A stretch of 64,000 nucleotides of DNA from Struthidea cinerea (GCA_013397865.1 VZTI01001286.1:1-64000); one strand, 5' to 3'; positions 37,801-52,700 are shown, numbered from the stretch's first letter. Notes: generated by a model not told the origin, from the sequence alone. Made by a program: numbers and translations.

Positions 37801-40800
37801 TCTTAATTAATTACTTATAACTACAGAATCACTGTTTGTCAGTGGAGTTTTAACAAAATATTTAATTTCAGTAAGCTTTTTCTTGCCCCAAGCATGGTGC
37901 CCAGTCTGTGACCAGAGTGGCCCTTCATTTGGAATGCCAATACTGGTGATGGGAGACCTGTCTGAAATAGAGCCATCATAAGCCTTGCCAGCGTTTTCCA
38001 CACTGATCTCCTTGGCCAGAGGACTGTTCCAGGATGTAAAAGGACTATGTGTGTATATGTACTAAGCACCCTTTTTTCCTGCAAGGTACAGAACTGAGAT
38101 CTGAATAGACAGTATTTCATTTTTATGTTTCCCCTATTCCAGAATTTAGGATACCAATCACCTCTGACCCATTATCATCCCTATGATATGAAATAGATGT
38201 CCAGCACATGACGAACAATGGCAGGCAGAGGGAAGTCTGGCTTATCTTTCCTTTAGTAACCTTAACAAGATAACATGAAAAAAACCACCTGTTCAGAATT
38301 CACATATGACTTCCATTAGTCCCACTAAAGCTGTCCCTCTGCTTCATAAGAATTTTACATTTGTTATTGTTATTGAAGAGCAGAAACATGGTAATTTAAA
38401 TTACTCCTTGCTTTCATTTTCAATGAAAAAAAAAGGTGGGGGGGTACATGTTTCAATAAAAAAAGAACTTCTGAAATAGAAAAATTCACACCTTTTTTGT
38501 TGGCATAGAGGAGCAGACCTATGAAAAGAATAAGGTTCTGTGTTGTCTGTTGTAATTGAACAGAAGAGCTGCCAATAGCATAAACTGCTCGGTCATCTAA
38601 GGAACTTTGATTACTCTGCACTTAAATGCAATGTATTTCCCTCAGGAAACAAAAAAGAGGTTTTATTGCACTCTAGCTTTCCTTCTTTCAGTAGCTTTTT
38701 GATAATTATGTATGCAATGGGTATTTCCAGTTTGATCATATTTTAGAATTTTTAACTATTACTTAAAACTCAAATTCAGTGTAATCAGCCCATCTGTTAG
38801 CAATGGTTATAAAATTATGTTGAAGATTAAAAATCTGATGCAGTGTCAATATGTCCTAGCATAATTAAGCTTGTTTTATGATGAATGACTAGGATATGGC
38901 TTTTGTCTACTTGAGCAGTTTTAAAGTGGTAAACCTTTTGCAAGCTTAATCTACAAAGTGCAAAGGTATGTACAGAACAACAAAAAGAAAGTAAAAGCTC
39001 AGATCCTCTGTTAGTAGATGTGGTATCTTTACAGGCCTGTGGAAATGCCAGCAGAGTAATTCCACATTACAACCAAATTCACTGCATTTGTCAGTGCATC
39101 AAACTGTCTTGGCTCTACCCTTCTCCTTGCAGAATGACACCAAAACAGGCATTAAAAATGCAAATTTGCTAAATTCATTATTTGCTTTAGAAAGGCCCAG
39201 CATGACCTGCATAGGCACTGCTGGCAAAATTAGCACAGCATTTGCTTACATGAATTGAGGGTATTGCTAAAAATACTTACTCTGTTCTTCAGTACTTGAA
39301 GCATTGCAACATTAACGTTTTAAGCATATTAATTCTGGCATTACTGTGAAGCAGCTATATATAATCATCTGTACTGGAAAACCATTCTTTATGTGGACAC
39401 TTTATCCCTTTATAATGTGTCCTTGGGGGGGAAAAACCAACTCCTTTTGCAAAAATAGAACTGCATAAGTCCTTTATATACAGTCTATGTGCTAAACTTC
39501 CTGCAGTCTTCCTCCCCACAAAATCTGCCTGCAGATGAAGTGTTTTAACCTTGCCCTCTTAATTTATTCTACATTCTAATTTTCAATAAACAGATGCCGC
39601 CTCTTTTCGCGCTTGTTTCCACATTGTTCCACATTCTGCCTGGGTTGTTTCTGCATGTGTGAATATTCAATTATCTATTTCTCCACAAGTCTGCAACTGA
39701 TGTACTAAATGTCTGTACAGGTTTGGGGGAGGGTAACGGGGGAAAGCAAAGCTTAGATGAAAAGGAGTTACAGAAGTTTCAGCTCTTCTGTCAGGAACTT
39801 GGCCCAAAAGTTGCTAAACTGAGAAGAAAATCGTAAGCCACAACTAGAAATCGAAGGATTACAAAAACATTACTGTACAGAAGCAGAACTGCTGCACACT
39901 GGCTCATAACATGTGAGTTTCTTCAGTCAGCCCTTGGGTGTGAAATACTCAAAAGACACCAAAGTGGCAGAAGAGGCTGTTGGTGCTGCTGCATGTGAAA
40001 ATCGAGTATTTTTTTGATTAAAAGCACAAAGCAGCTGATTCCCTTGTGGTTATTTATAGCTAAGAAGAGCTGATAACACATTTTAGAACTCAAAGGTAAA
40101 GTATATATAGACTTTATACTTTGATTAAAGCTATATAAAGGATGGAATATTACTCTTCATGGGAGCGCCTGAAAAAGATCAGAGAATAGCTCTTCAGCTC
40201 TTTAGACCTTGTGGCCCAAAAGTCTTAGTTGCAGATATAAATAGCTTTAATGTGTAAATCTAAGGAGTTCAGAGCACAGAACTGCACTGTCTTCCAAACA
40301 GGACAGTCAGTGACTGCTGCTGCGTTATTCACTGGTAAGAACACTTCTCTCCCTGAAGCAGCAGTGAGTTCTCACTGGTTGCAACTTGTCCCATTACCTC
40401 ACACACTCCCAGCTGGATAAATGACTTGTGTTGGCATCTGCTCTCACACTGTGATGATCAGACTCTGACAACAGAACCAGCAAGCATAGAAAGAATATTC
40501 TTGTTCTGGACAGCTTTAAGGCTGTGTGGAAAAACTGAACTAAACTACATGTTAGAGGTATGTACCAAATCCAGTAGGCTGGGTAGGGACGAAGGTTGGG
40601 TTCAGAGTTGTATGTTTGCCCAAAATGGTCCAAAATTTAGAACATCACAGGTGGATCTGGAGGTCACACACAGGATTCTGAAACCATGGCAATTTCAGAA
40701 GCCAGAGACACTCAGTGGAAGGATGGCAGAGCGAGGACATGATGATTCAGAAACTTCAGCTCACCAGGCAGCCTTTGCAGGAGTCCTGCACAGCCGCAGG

Positions 40801-43595
40801 TGGCAGGTGAAGTCAGCCTTGCTCTCCCATCCTCACTCCTTCCAGCTGAGACCCCACAGCCACAGCAGGGTGCTCTCTATCTGCTCTTGCATCCACACTG
40901 TTCCCTTTTCTTACCTGGCAATAATTAACTGGGTTTTGCTCATCTGGCAAGGGCTATGAGGCATTTTCTGACTTCAGGTGCAGCAAAGCACCCTCCATCT
41001 GTCCTGTAGGTCCTGCAACAAAAGCAGAAAGACCCAGATAGGAAAGTGTGATACAAAAACTTAAATGACTCAGAGGTTGCTGTGAAAGACCTCTGTAATC
41101 AGTGGAGCCTGATGATTAAGAGCCAGAGCAGAATCCTGGCACTAATAGGAGCATATGTGTTGTCCTGAGGCTCTGTGGCAGAGGTACCCCGAACCAATAT
41201 AATGCAATTGCACAGCTGTTTAAAACTGCCATTCACAGTGCAGACAATTGGTGATAACAACCAGAGCAGTAAAAGTGTCTAAGGGGCAGAACAAACATGA
41301 TAAATAACTTTCTTGCCTTTCAGACCTCGAACTACGAGGCACATGCAGGAAGCTGCCCCCCTCTGCTCCTCAAACCCAGGCCACTGCTGCCACTTTCTGC
41401 CACTGCTCAGCAGTCATCCTGATCCATCCTAATCCCTCCCCTTGCTCTCCAGAAGCAGCAGTTTAGAAATTATTCCATAGCTACAGCTGTGGTAAGCTAT
41501 GAGACCGAGGAATACAAGCCTCCAAACTAAGCTGAGACAGAAAACATACTTTGCACTATTGTCCAGAAGTGCACTGGGCTTTATAAACAGGAAGTGTAAG
41601 TTCTGCCCCCGAAACAAAAACTGATCACTCACCTGGTGTGGTACCTGGGGGATGAGACTCAAAGCCCCTGCACACAGGTTTTGATTATTTTAGCCACTGT
41701 CCTCTTGAAAATGAGACACGTACTCTGTTTGTGTCCCTGAAAGCCCCACCTAAGTCAAAGTCTGAATACTTGTGGGGCTTGGACCCTGCAGCCCACACAG
41801 CAATACAATTTCTGTAAATGGCCTGATCAGAGAGCTGTTCCTTGCATGCAGATTTCCAGGAGATCAAACAAATTAAAACAAGAAACTGAAATATATCTTG
41901 ATGTACAGCCTATCCAGCTCCCTTGCAGCATAGAGAAAAGTCCTGCCTGGATGCAGGCTTGCTTGGTGCACAGAAGGAGGTGGTGTTAGCAACTCGAGTC
42001 AGTGTGCCAGGCAAAGACTGTGCAGCTGCAGCTCTGCTCAAGGCAACGAGAGTGAGAAAGCTCAGCAAAGAAAAAAAACAAACCAACCGTAACACAGTCT
42101 AACCTGATAAGTATGGAAAAGGAAAGGTGATGTTCCACCAGTACACTGCCCAGCGGGAGACAGAAATGGTAATAAAGTTACCTCCCTGTAACCAGACCCT
42201 TAAAAGCTAAAAGATGTTTTTGATTTGAAAGCACTGCTCACTGGACAAAGTCAAACCTGTTCCTGTCCAGCAGGCGCAGGCTACTGCCACAGCATATTCC
42301 ACATGTGGCATTAGCAGGAGCATCAGCAGGAATTTGATAGGTCTGCTCAGGCAGCACAGTGGCAGGGAGCTGATCAGTAGGTAAGGCAGAGAAGTGCAGA
42401 GTATCCATAAATCAGAAATAGAGAAAGATTTAATTACATGCTTGGCTAATATTTACAAACATTGACATTTTTGTTCAATATGTAAATAAAACACAGAGAT
42501 AAGAGACAGGGGCTGCAGTAGCCAAGCAAAGCCAAAATACACCGGGTGAGAGTATTTGCTGTGAGCTGGCATATGCCTGGAGAATGGAATGGAGACACAC
42601 TATATAAACTGAAAGAATAAATAAATAAATATTGACATTGTTCTACACCTGTTTAGCCTCTGGAGACCAGTGATTTGTGGGACCATATGTTGGACAAAAT
42701 GAGACTGTTCATTGATAATTGTAAATGTGGTGACCCCTTGCAAACTGGATATTAAAAATATTAAGTAAATGGCACATTTTAATTATACAGTAAAGAGGCT
42801 GATCTCCACCATTAAAAGACTGCAGCTGTCAGGAAGAATTGATCATATGACAGAAGGTAACATTTATTTGGTAGTAGACCTTGGTAAATGACATCCCAAA
42901 CAATCTTTAGATTCTCAGACAAACACATTCAGTTCAGACTTGAGTTTAACCATGAGGCTTCATATTCTTTGCCTTTCAGCTGAGACAATTTTTATCTGTT
43001 CCTCATATCCTATAGGGCTTGTTTGTTTTTTTTGTTTTAATCTGTTTTGAAGTATTTAAATTTCAAATGAAGTATTATTAAATGAGAAACTGTAAACAAT
43101 GGAGTTCGGAATTGGAAGTCAACACATTTGTTATTCTTTTTGCCAAAGGTATTGAGTAAGTTGCATAATTAGCACAGTATTATATCATCTTTGTCAACAT
43201 AAACAGAGATTTTTTATCGTCTTTGAAAGCGCCACTGGTGGACAACTGAAAGTGCAGACTCCAAAGAGCAGCAGCCCAGGAAGAGCTGAGAGCATCCACA
43301 ATGCCTGACAAAGTTGCATAAGGAAATGAAGTAGACACGTAGCAAGTAGCCACCAGCAGAAATGCCCACTGCTCTCATGTATCTGCTTCTGCGTCTGAGG
43401 CTGAGGAGAGAAACCGCACAAAGGTTTTGTAGCTTCCTTCCTGCCTGCTGTGATCCGACTTTAAGACAAATGCGTGATGGTAAAGCAGCAGCCCAAGTGG
43501 ATTGATTCTTCTCACTGACCCAGAGAAACCCTTCTATGCACAGGGTTTGATGTTTTCCCCCTCCACTTCTGGTTCTGTGAAGTGCAAGGAATGTG

Positions 43596-43757
43596 TCACA
43601 TTGTGCCGATCCTGTGGTGAGGCACTTGCAGAGTCTGAAGGTTGGGGCACGTGAAGTAAGGAGCTGGGAGAAAGCAGGCTGCTATTCCATTGGAAGCGAA
43701 AGGGAGCGTCGGCCCATAGAACACCTCTTCCTTCCCCTCCTTGCTAACATCCAGCAC
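43596..43757 (-). CDS. KLHL32: KLHL32 terminal coding exon with stop
   Basis: On the - strand the acceptor is CATGCAG directly before GTGCTGG. It encodes VLDVSKEGKEEVFYGPTLPF, then ASNGIAACFLPAPYF and TCPNLQTLQVPHHRIGTM, followed by TGA. It has 53 residues and a stop. The 3' UTR runs to lower coordinates; on the - strand an ATTAAA near 43032-43037 and an AATAAA near 42863-42868 are possible cleavage signals, neither proven. Confidence 0.96.
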   Translation of the reverse strand: MLDVSKEGKEEVFYGPTLPFASNGIAACFLPAPYFTCPNLQTLQVPHHRIGTM

Positions 43758-46700
43758 CTGCATGTCAAAGCATACAAAATACTTCTGGGATCACAGAAGA
43801 AAGCTGAAACAAATTTGCTGGCACCCACCACATGTATTTACTATTCATCCCAGTGGAAAGGTAGTTTCAGATAATTTTTGGATTATTTATGGATCTGGTT
43901 TTTTTGTTTTTTTGGATTTGCTGTTCCCATCACCCAACCCAAAACCTGAGTGCACAGGCACTTGGGAGCAAACGGTGACATTGGATCCTGCTTCCTGGCA
44001 GGAGAAGGTGCAGCCATGCAAGTGGGTTACCCTGCACAGAAGGGCTCCTGTTAGCACAGAGCACAAATCATCTGTCAGCTCAGTGGTATATAGGGGGCAC
44101 AGAAGCACTATGGAAGATTGGAATGCCAAAAAAATGACTGACTTAAAGTAAGTAAAGCTATTTGAAAAAAGTGGAGTTTTTTCTTCCAAAGGAGAGAGCA
44201 ACCTCAGTTTTCCTCAACTGGAAGATAAAAGAGCTAGTTTTGCTGGTTAAAGCCAGGCACACTGCCAACACCTGAGGAGGGACAGCACACAGAGCTCCGC
44301 CAAATCACTCATTATATTTCTTTTCCCTTTTATGTGGGGACTGTGTCAGGCAGGCTGCCAGTTCACGATCAGTCTGGGGATGTGGACAAATGTCCATTTA
44401 CGAAAGCAAGATCCCAAGATCACTTTTGCTTGTCACTAAGCCGTATTTAAACCCAGGTGCAATACTGCAAAGTACCTGTTGATTATAAACGAGCCCACTG
44501 GTGGAGCACAGCTGCTACCTCTATACTGTGCTATTACTCCATCTAAGCATTATGTGTCAGCTATATCCAAGCCAGCCTGAATGACTTTTTCCAATAAATT
44601 TTTAGGTATGGTATCCAACAACTTGCTAAAGCACAATTATACTATATTACATTATATTATATAATATACTATATTACATTATATAATGACCAGAGCATGT
44701 TTTTAACTGTTTATCTTGCATGATCTACTTTTTATAAATTCATGCTACTAAGTGTTCATTATAAGACCAGTAGCGTGGCAACCTAATATACTCCCTTCTT
44801 ATGCTAAGCCTAACTTCTAGTCTTACGGAAAAATTCAGAGGTGAAATTCTAAAATCCAAAAAGTTGGAAGCAAATGAAAATGTTGTTTATCACCAAAAGT
44901 GCAGAAACTGAGACATAAACAAGAGTTTCTGTCTGTAACTGCCCAGCTGGTCACAAAGCAATGGCTGTGATGCAGAACTGCTTCACTCAGAGACATGCAG
45001 AAAGATAAGAATTCCAAATTTCTGTACCGAAGTACCTGAAAGCCAAGGATCTGCGGGTGAGCTGCTTTTATAAAAGATGGGAGAGCAGAAGAGTTTGTTG
45101 GACAACCTATTGCCTAGAGCAGGGATCAAAAAACTTCCATTGAAGCTTTAAAGCAGCAAGCAGTAGGGCAAGTCACAGGCTGACTGCACTTGGTCAGTGA
45201 ACAACTTGTTTACTCTGGCTGCCCTTCAGAAACACAACTTGGAAAGAAAAGAAAAATCACAATATGGGCTGAAAAATTCTTAGCCCCATCATCCATTTCT
45301 GCAACCCTATTACTTTTGAACTTGATTGTGTAACCTGTGAATATATACACATTATTTTATCCAAACCTTGCCAAAGGAAAGATAACTCAGCCCTGGTTTA
45401 CTGGAATATCTTAGAGGAATTGCATCTATTGGCTCATGTGGAAATACTTTTAATATCTACAGTATTTCCTCTCTATTTATGCAGGTTCAGTGACTGCATA
45501 AGAAATATCCTTAATCTCTCCACTTCACATGTATTTTCCTTTTTTAATAACAACTGTGCAAACTTATCCTTGCAAAATTATTGGAAAAGACTTTAAAAGA
45601 AACCTAAATCGCTCACCTGGATACATGCCAAAGGCTCATTTGTCCAAATCGAATAGCCACCAACTAAATATATTCTACCATTGTGGACAGCAACTCCAGA
45701 CTCATTTTGACCTAAAGCAAAGAAGGAAATAGAAACCACTTTCAGTGTTTAATTAACCCTTTTAACACCAAATGCTGGAGTTCTGTAATGGGATGCAAAC
45801 ACTCCTGGCAGTAACTTGACTTTCAGAATTCCCAACACATCTGAATGAAGGTGAGGCATGGGGGCAATTCCTTGCTCTCTGCAGGAGCCCCACCTGGTGC
45901 TGCCCAGAGATAGCCCAGGTGAGCAATAATGTGGCTGTGCAGGGGACCATCTGCTCCCTCCTCAGGTGTGTCACAGGTGACAGGCACAGTCCCCACGCGC
46001 CCCTCAGCCTCCATCAGACACGAACACCCAAGCAGCCACAGAGGCTGAGAGCGCCGAGTGCCCCTCACGTGCTGCCCACACCTGCTCAGCCCTGCTCCTC
46101 CAGGTGCAAGTACGGTGAAAATCGCTGGAGCTGCTGCGCAAGTTCACCCCCATAGCAACAGTTTCCGAACAAGTTTGGAAGTTTTGAGGGAAAAAACAGC
46201 CTTGAAAAAGTCAGCACCACACAGTGCACCAGACACATTTACTGCCACTTGCACAGACAGAAAGAAAGGCTTAGATAGTCTCTTAAGGTGCAGGTTGTGG
46301 AAACAACCCGCAGGCAGTGAAGAGGAGGCTGCCTCTCAGCAAAGCATTTAGTGGGACAGGGTCAGCTCCAGAATGAGGAGAGTGCCTGCAGTGCCATGGT
46401 TTTGCAGTTGCAAATCAGATGACCTCCTTCCCAAAGGCTGTCAGTTCCTCCAGATAATAAAATAATTAACTAGTGAGCAAAAGACATGTGAAAAAATAGT
46501 TCTGTTTGACCATGTGTAATTCCTTTTTAATCTATGCCTCTCTCCCCAGTGTTCATCAAGTACTCTGATGGCCTGACTTGGAAAACAAGCAACCCTACTG
46601 TTGGTGCTACTCTAAGAATGTGTCACATGCCTGTCTGAAGCATGGCCAGCAGGTTCAGGGAGGGGATTCTGCCCCTCTACTCCACTCTGGTGAGACCACA

Positions 46701-49700
46701 CCTGGAGTGCTGTGTCCAGCTCTGTACCTCAGTACAGGCAGGACAGTGACCTGTTGCAGTGAGTCCAGAGGAGGCCACCAAGTGGACTGGAGGGATGGAG
46801 CACCTCTCCTGCAATGGAAGGCTGAGAGAATTGGGGTATGTTCAGCCTGAAGAAGAGAAGGCTTCAGGGTGACCTAATTGTGGCCTTCCAGTACCAGCAG
46901 AGAATCTACCAGAAAGCTGGAGAGGGACTTTCTAAAAGGGCATGCAGTGACAGGACAAGGGGTAATGGCTTAAAGCTGGAAGTGAGTAGGTTTAGATTAG
47001 ATATTAGGAAGAAAGTCTTCACTTTGAGGGTGGTAAGGCTGCCCAGAGAAGTTGTGGAAGTGCTCAAGGCCAGGTTAGATGGGGCTTTGAGCAACCTGGT
47101 CCAGTGGGAGGTGTCCCTGCCCATGGATCTTTAAGGTCCCTTCCAACCCAAACCATTCTCTGGTTCTATGTCTCTCCCTGGGATTCAAGGGGATAACACA
47201 TCAGGGAATTGTATCAGGTGTAGGTGAAGTTTGGTGGACTGGGTGGCAGGGAGAGTGAGTTGCAGCGCTTTGCAAGGTCCACCTGTAACAGTTCTTCCTA
47301 GTAAGTCAAGAAGAACTTTACAGATCCTGTAGCTAACTAAATGCTCAATTCATTTCTGACTTGACAGAGTTCTAACGAGGACACCTCCTTTTGGATAATT
47401 GATTAAGAAGATACCGTTTAGAAATAAGCAAGAGTTAACAGATTTCAGTGAAAGCTTTGCCCCATAATGCCAGCAGAAACCACTACAAAATGATGTTACA
47501 TGGTAAAGACACATCAGTCTCTTGTACACTCAAAAAGGGAGCTAAAGCAGTACCACAGGCAAGCTTTTGGAGAATTAAAAAAAGAAGTACTGGTAATATT
47601 ATGCCAAATTATTTTTGACTGCTTAATTAAATAAAATTTATCTGCACCTTCTTCAAAATTTAATGTACAATGTGCTAAAACAAATGCTTTGTAGACCACT
47701 GACTGCCAGAACTGTAAAGAAAAGTGTCTTCTTGGCTAACAATGGTCCCTAAATCAGAAGCCATGGAGTTCCACATACCAAAGGCATCCAAAGGGAAAAT
47801 ATGTTTCAGTTCAACAGCAGCGAGTTCCCCTTTTGTACAATGCTCACCTGTCAGCATGTTGAAGCTGCAACGTGTCCACTGGTCGGCGTCTATGCTGTAG
47901 GAGTCTATGTGACGGACCAGGATCCGATCGTTGTTGTAGTCGAGGTCATTCCCACCTAACACGTAAAGCTTCCTCTGGACAGCGGCCATGGAGTGATACA
48001 CTCTCCTCTGCGGCATCGGGCTACGGCTTAACCACTTATTCTGGGGAGAGAGGGAGCTTGTCCAAGCACTGCTCAAAGACACACCTGTACTGGCAGTGCA
48101 ATAAACAGCAGCACAGTACTGGTTTCTCCTTAGCCTTGGTCAGGAATCACGAGTGCACGTACTTGTTCTGTTCATATGCTAGACGTGTGTTGGTTGTAAC
48201 ACTGACTAAGGATACTGGACTTTCAACACGTGGTTTACAGTTCTCACATTAAATTCATTAATTTAATGGTATTTCTTGCTCTGTATTTTTTTTTTGTCTA
48301 GCTCATCAGGTTTCAAAGGTCTTTTTTTTCTTTATAACTCAGTAGCAAATTCTCCTCAAACCAGACTATTAGATGTCTCTTTTGTATACAGTGCTAAAAT
48401 TATCTGTACCAATGAGCTCTGTTATGAGAGAAGAGAGATTCGTCTACCTTTCGTTATTCAGAAGCTTATTTGATCTTATCCTTGGAGAATGAAGCAACAG
48501 GAAAAATAATTTCCTAAAGAATCTTCTCAAATGATTTGTGCATTTGGTTTAAAGTTAACCCTTTATTTGTGGGAAATTACAAAGTTACAAACCTTTGCAT
48601 ATTTTTCATACTCATTAATATTCAAGAATTTTACCTGTTTAGGGGAGAGGCAAAAAGACACGGAAGACAAGGGATTAAAGCACAGTATTTTATACCTGAG
48701 AAAACAATTGCTCCTGCTATGCCTACCAAATCAAACAACCCGGCAATGGATAGGATTAATTTAAGTGGAGGAAGTTAAAAATCTGTGAGGAAATTTTTTG
48801 TGATACATGTGCAGCAACTCGAGAGCCTCCAAACCTTCTGCCTTTTAACCTCCACAATATATAGCTATACCTTTCAATGTGTAATTGTTGAATATTAGGC
48901 ATTAATGTTTGCATTAGTAGTCCAGTCTCTTAACACCAGACTATAGACACCATCTGCTTTGCAAAGCCTGCCTGCATCCCCTGATTATATCTTTAGCTTC
49001 CTCCACTGCAGTGCCTGCCAGGTGAGCCTCAAAGCGCTGCAAAGGCAGCGAAACAGAGGGGCCTGGCAGGGTCATTTCTAATAAGCCGGTGTGTGAATAC
49101 TAATCAGCGGTGGGGAAGCAGAGGTCAGCCCAGCCGGCTTGCTGGCAGGTAGCTGTGTGCTCGGTGGCAGATGGCAGGCATTATCGACTCGCCACAAAGG
49201 CCTCGCGCAGGAGCCGGCGCTGGGGCTCCGTGATAGAGCTATTGAGATTCCGTGCGAGATGCAAGCAGATGTGATGGTTTCCAGTACCCACCGTAAACAA
49301 TATGCCAGCAGAATTTTTAAAAAGAGCTTGTGTGTACAAACACGAAGCAGACCTCGCTTGAAGAATGCAAGTGCACAATTCCTCTGTAACTCTTCACGCG
49401 CCAGGCCGGGTTCCTCACCGTCAGCACGGCACACTGAGGCAGCCCCACCACCGCTATTCTGGGGGGCAACTTTCATGTCAGCAAGTGAAGCATCAAAGTG
49501 AAGGGTGCAGTAGAGGCATGGTATCCAAATACGTGTCCCCCTCACAAGCAAAGTAAGATTGCTGCCTGTAATTGCTACTTGGATTTAGGACAGTCAGCAT
49601 TTGTACAGTCAATGATAAAACTGCACCTCAAAAAGAACGAGGCAGGTGTGTCATCTCCTGCTTTCTGCTTCAGGCCCCATATGTGCTATGCTTTAAAAAG

Positions 49701-52700
49701 TCAGTGGGAACCACATAGAAGTATTTCCTGGTACAATTTTGTTCCAAATATAGCAATCAAAGCTCCTATCCTACAATCAGAAAAGTCAATACTCTTCCAT
49801 GTGGGTGTAAATCAGGCTATGCAACTCTGATTGCAAGCTTAGGACTTTTAATTCTAATACAAGCAAGAGGGCATAACCATGCCCTAACCCTCTGAAATGG
49901 TTACTGAGCCATGCTAACCTAATCAAAACACATACATAATGTATGAAATAATCCCTAAAAGATATTTTAGGTGCTTGGGTAATGAAATGATAGGCACCCT
50001 TGCAGTCAGCAGAGTAAGTCACAGCCAGGTAGTACAGTTCTCAAAGTATGCAGGAAACAAAAAGGCCCATATATGCAATTCAAAGCAGAAATGCCAATGA
50101 CAAGTAGCGGTTTTGGGACACTGACTTTGAGTATACATTGCCCAGGGCTGCTGGATTACAAAAAAAAAAAAATTAAAAAAAGAATAAGCAAAATAAATAC
50201 TGATAAATACAGGGGATTAAAAGCACATTTCTGTGTTTAATCTAAGATATTTCTAATGCCTATCGGCTTAAAAATAAGTTGTCAGGGGTCTTCATTACTC
50301 TGTTAAACTCACACATCAGTACAAAGTGAATTTAAAACACCACTAATTCAAATAGTCAGTGCTTTTAGCCTTACAAAATCCTTGTATGCATTTGCCAAGA
50401 AGCCTGTTTGAAGCAAAACAAAACATATAAGGATATATAACACAGATACTCACCTGCTTAGGATCATAGACCATGAGTCTGTTTTGATACTGTGCAGTAT
50501 TTGTTACTCCTCCTATAAAAGAGTTTATACAGGTTACATTTTTTCATATCAGCAAAGTCAGGATGAGATCAGGTACAGCAAAATAACCAGTTCTAGAGTT
50601 CATTTGCAGATAATAATTACATTACATACTACCACTTCTGCTTACATTCCACTGCACTTCTTAATCTGGTTACAAGGGGAAAAAGCCCCATTTGTCAAAC
50701 ATACAGAAACACAGAATAGCATCAATAAACACCCCACACACTTCCTTTGTAGAGCTAATTCTATGGGCCAAAAATGAGATAAAAATTGATCTGTTTATAA
50801 GTAACTGTGCATTCAGCCTTCATCAAGACACAAAGATAAAACCCATTCCTGTTCCAAGGAACACACAGTATGTGACATGGTTTAAAAGAGGAGGAGGTGG
50901 GCTTGCATCACAGAGAAGGGAGAGGTCAGAGGGAAGCTCTGCCTTACCAGGCGCATGACAGGGGATACCACTGCCAGTTAGAGCACAGTGCAAACCTGTG
51001 CAACTGTGCTCACCTATACATTTGAGAGCAATCCTGAGCTTAGTTTGTATTATAGAGAGAACATCTCCTGGTTTAGTTGTAAACTTAGGTTGGAAGGTTC
51101 CTCCACAGTGACCAGAAACATCACTTCCATTTACTTTTCAATAATCGTCAGGAAAGCATGGTGTAAAGCACCTCAGAAAAGCTTAGCATAGAGTAGATGC
51201 TGCAAACCAACTATTTACCTCAACACAGCAAAGAGATGTTTAATGCCCCATCATCCTCTTCTCATTTTGTTTTAAATGGCAAATTTCACTAAGTAAACAT
51301 AGAAAACTACTTCAGTCTGTAATCTTACCTGTGCAAACATGTTTTTGAGTGTGCTCAAGCCTTCTGGGACATGGTGTCACTGCAGCACTGCCATAGTTCC
51401 CAGTCCCCCTCTGCCACAACACTGGGCCCATGGGAAGATGAAATCAGAAATAACACCTGCAAGCTGCACCTCACCTTCATTCTGCCAGGAGGTCTGGGCA
51501 AAACTAGGGCATGTCAGGGGCCACACACCAGTGACACTCATAGGACAGACAAACTATTTATATTACAGTTTTAATGGCACGTGGGCAATAGTGGACAAAA
51601 TCCACAGCAATGAGAACAAGGATTTTAATCTTATTTCATTTCATTTTGTTGACGCTTACCTTTTTGTGAGGACATACCCTGCTTCAGCCAGGACAGCAGC
51701 ACAGTGACTTACATTCCTGCTGGCTGAGCTATGGCCCAGTCCCACTAAGGCTGCTGGGTTGGTTTTTTCCCTTTTATCCCCAAGCTGTCTGCTGGGGAAT
51801 CCTCATTTTGCCAGCCTCCAGCTATGCCGAGGGCATCCTTTTGGTTCAGAGGCATACCATGATTTTGAAGCAACTCTGCTACTTCCCCCATGTCATTCTA
51901 GGCTGTAGGTTGGGACTGGTGTGCATTCAAGTGAAACCAGAAGCTCTGCTCCAGATGTGCACCAGCTGTGCTCCAGTTCCTAATGGCAGCATAAGGGCGT
52001 GAAATAATAACTGGTCTTTTGACTTTGTACCATCTGAGTACTGGGAACATTTGAGCCAGAGGACCAGAACAAACCTAGTCCAAAGCAAAAAATGTGAAGG
52101 GTACATGGAGTAAACACAGAGAACTCGGCACCAAGGTTTTACCTGCTGATCTGCTCCTACCGGGCTGAGCTACTTGCTGGCATAGAAGTACCCTCTGATC
52201 ACTCCAAATAACTTGAGTGGGGCCAATAATCCATAGCAGAAATTACAAATGTCTCTATTTTAGAGTCTTTTCCTCAGCTGCAGCAGCAGGGAGAAATGAT
52301 GCTGTTACTTGGGTGCATCTCTGCAAGCACCAGCCCATACTGGGCACCTACCCAGGGAGGGCAGCACCAGCTCCCAGCTCAGAGACGCTCACAGGCTAAG
52401 AGATAGCTGAGATGAGATGTAGTCTTTCCAAACTGTTCCCATCACACTATGCCACACCCTGCCCATCACAGCACGTGTGAAGTGCACACACAAGAACAGG
52501 CATTGGAAAGCAATGACTGCTCCTGTGTCTGATCTCGCAATCTTTAATTTGCCTCTAGACTGTTGTGCAGCCTTCATATTCCTAGTGGTCATCAGCCACA
52601 CACACAAAAAATTCTTTCCTAATATCTCTTTTGTAATATGATTTTTCTTTTTTTAAATACGGTTATTTTCACTCCCAGCATAATGTCTAAAATGAGACAT

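Larger units (their letters stand above)
34654..43595. other. Intergenic gap between convergent MMS22L and KLHL32, including both 3' UTRs
   Basis: It starts with the MMS22L 3' UTR on + and ends with the KLHL32 3' UTR on -. It holds an (AT)n run at about 36702-36719, a CR1 scrap and a solo LTR (listed separately). The 40390-42100 part is richer in GC but shows no supportable gene. No tRNA or small RNA gene was recognised. Confidence 0.75.

Noticed and set aside
40426..40959. A 177-codon open stretch on + in the intergenic gap, one of the longest non-exonic ones
   Set aside because: It opens only with a TTG codon, has no recognisable domain or composition bias, and lies in a GC-richer patch where stops are rarer. 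No splice or conservation support is visible.
46838..47134. A 98-codon open frame on +
   Set aside because: It is CR1 sequence; the frame is a decayed remnant plus 3' UTR.
49078..49551. Overlapping open frames of 120 to 157 codons on both strands
   Set aside because: They are side effects of the CpG-rich, stop-poor islet; neither frame shows a known domain or good splice context.
52602..52630. AATTCTTTCCTAATATCTC as a CR1 piece
   Set aside because: It is too short, and the flanking sequence does not continue the CR1 pattern.
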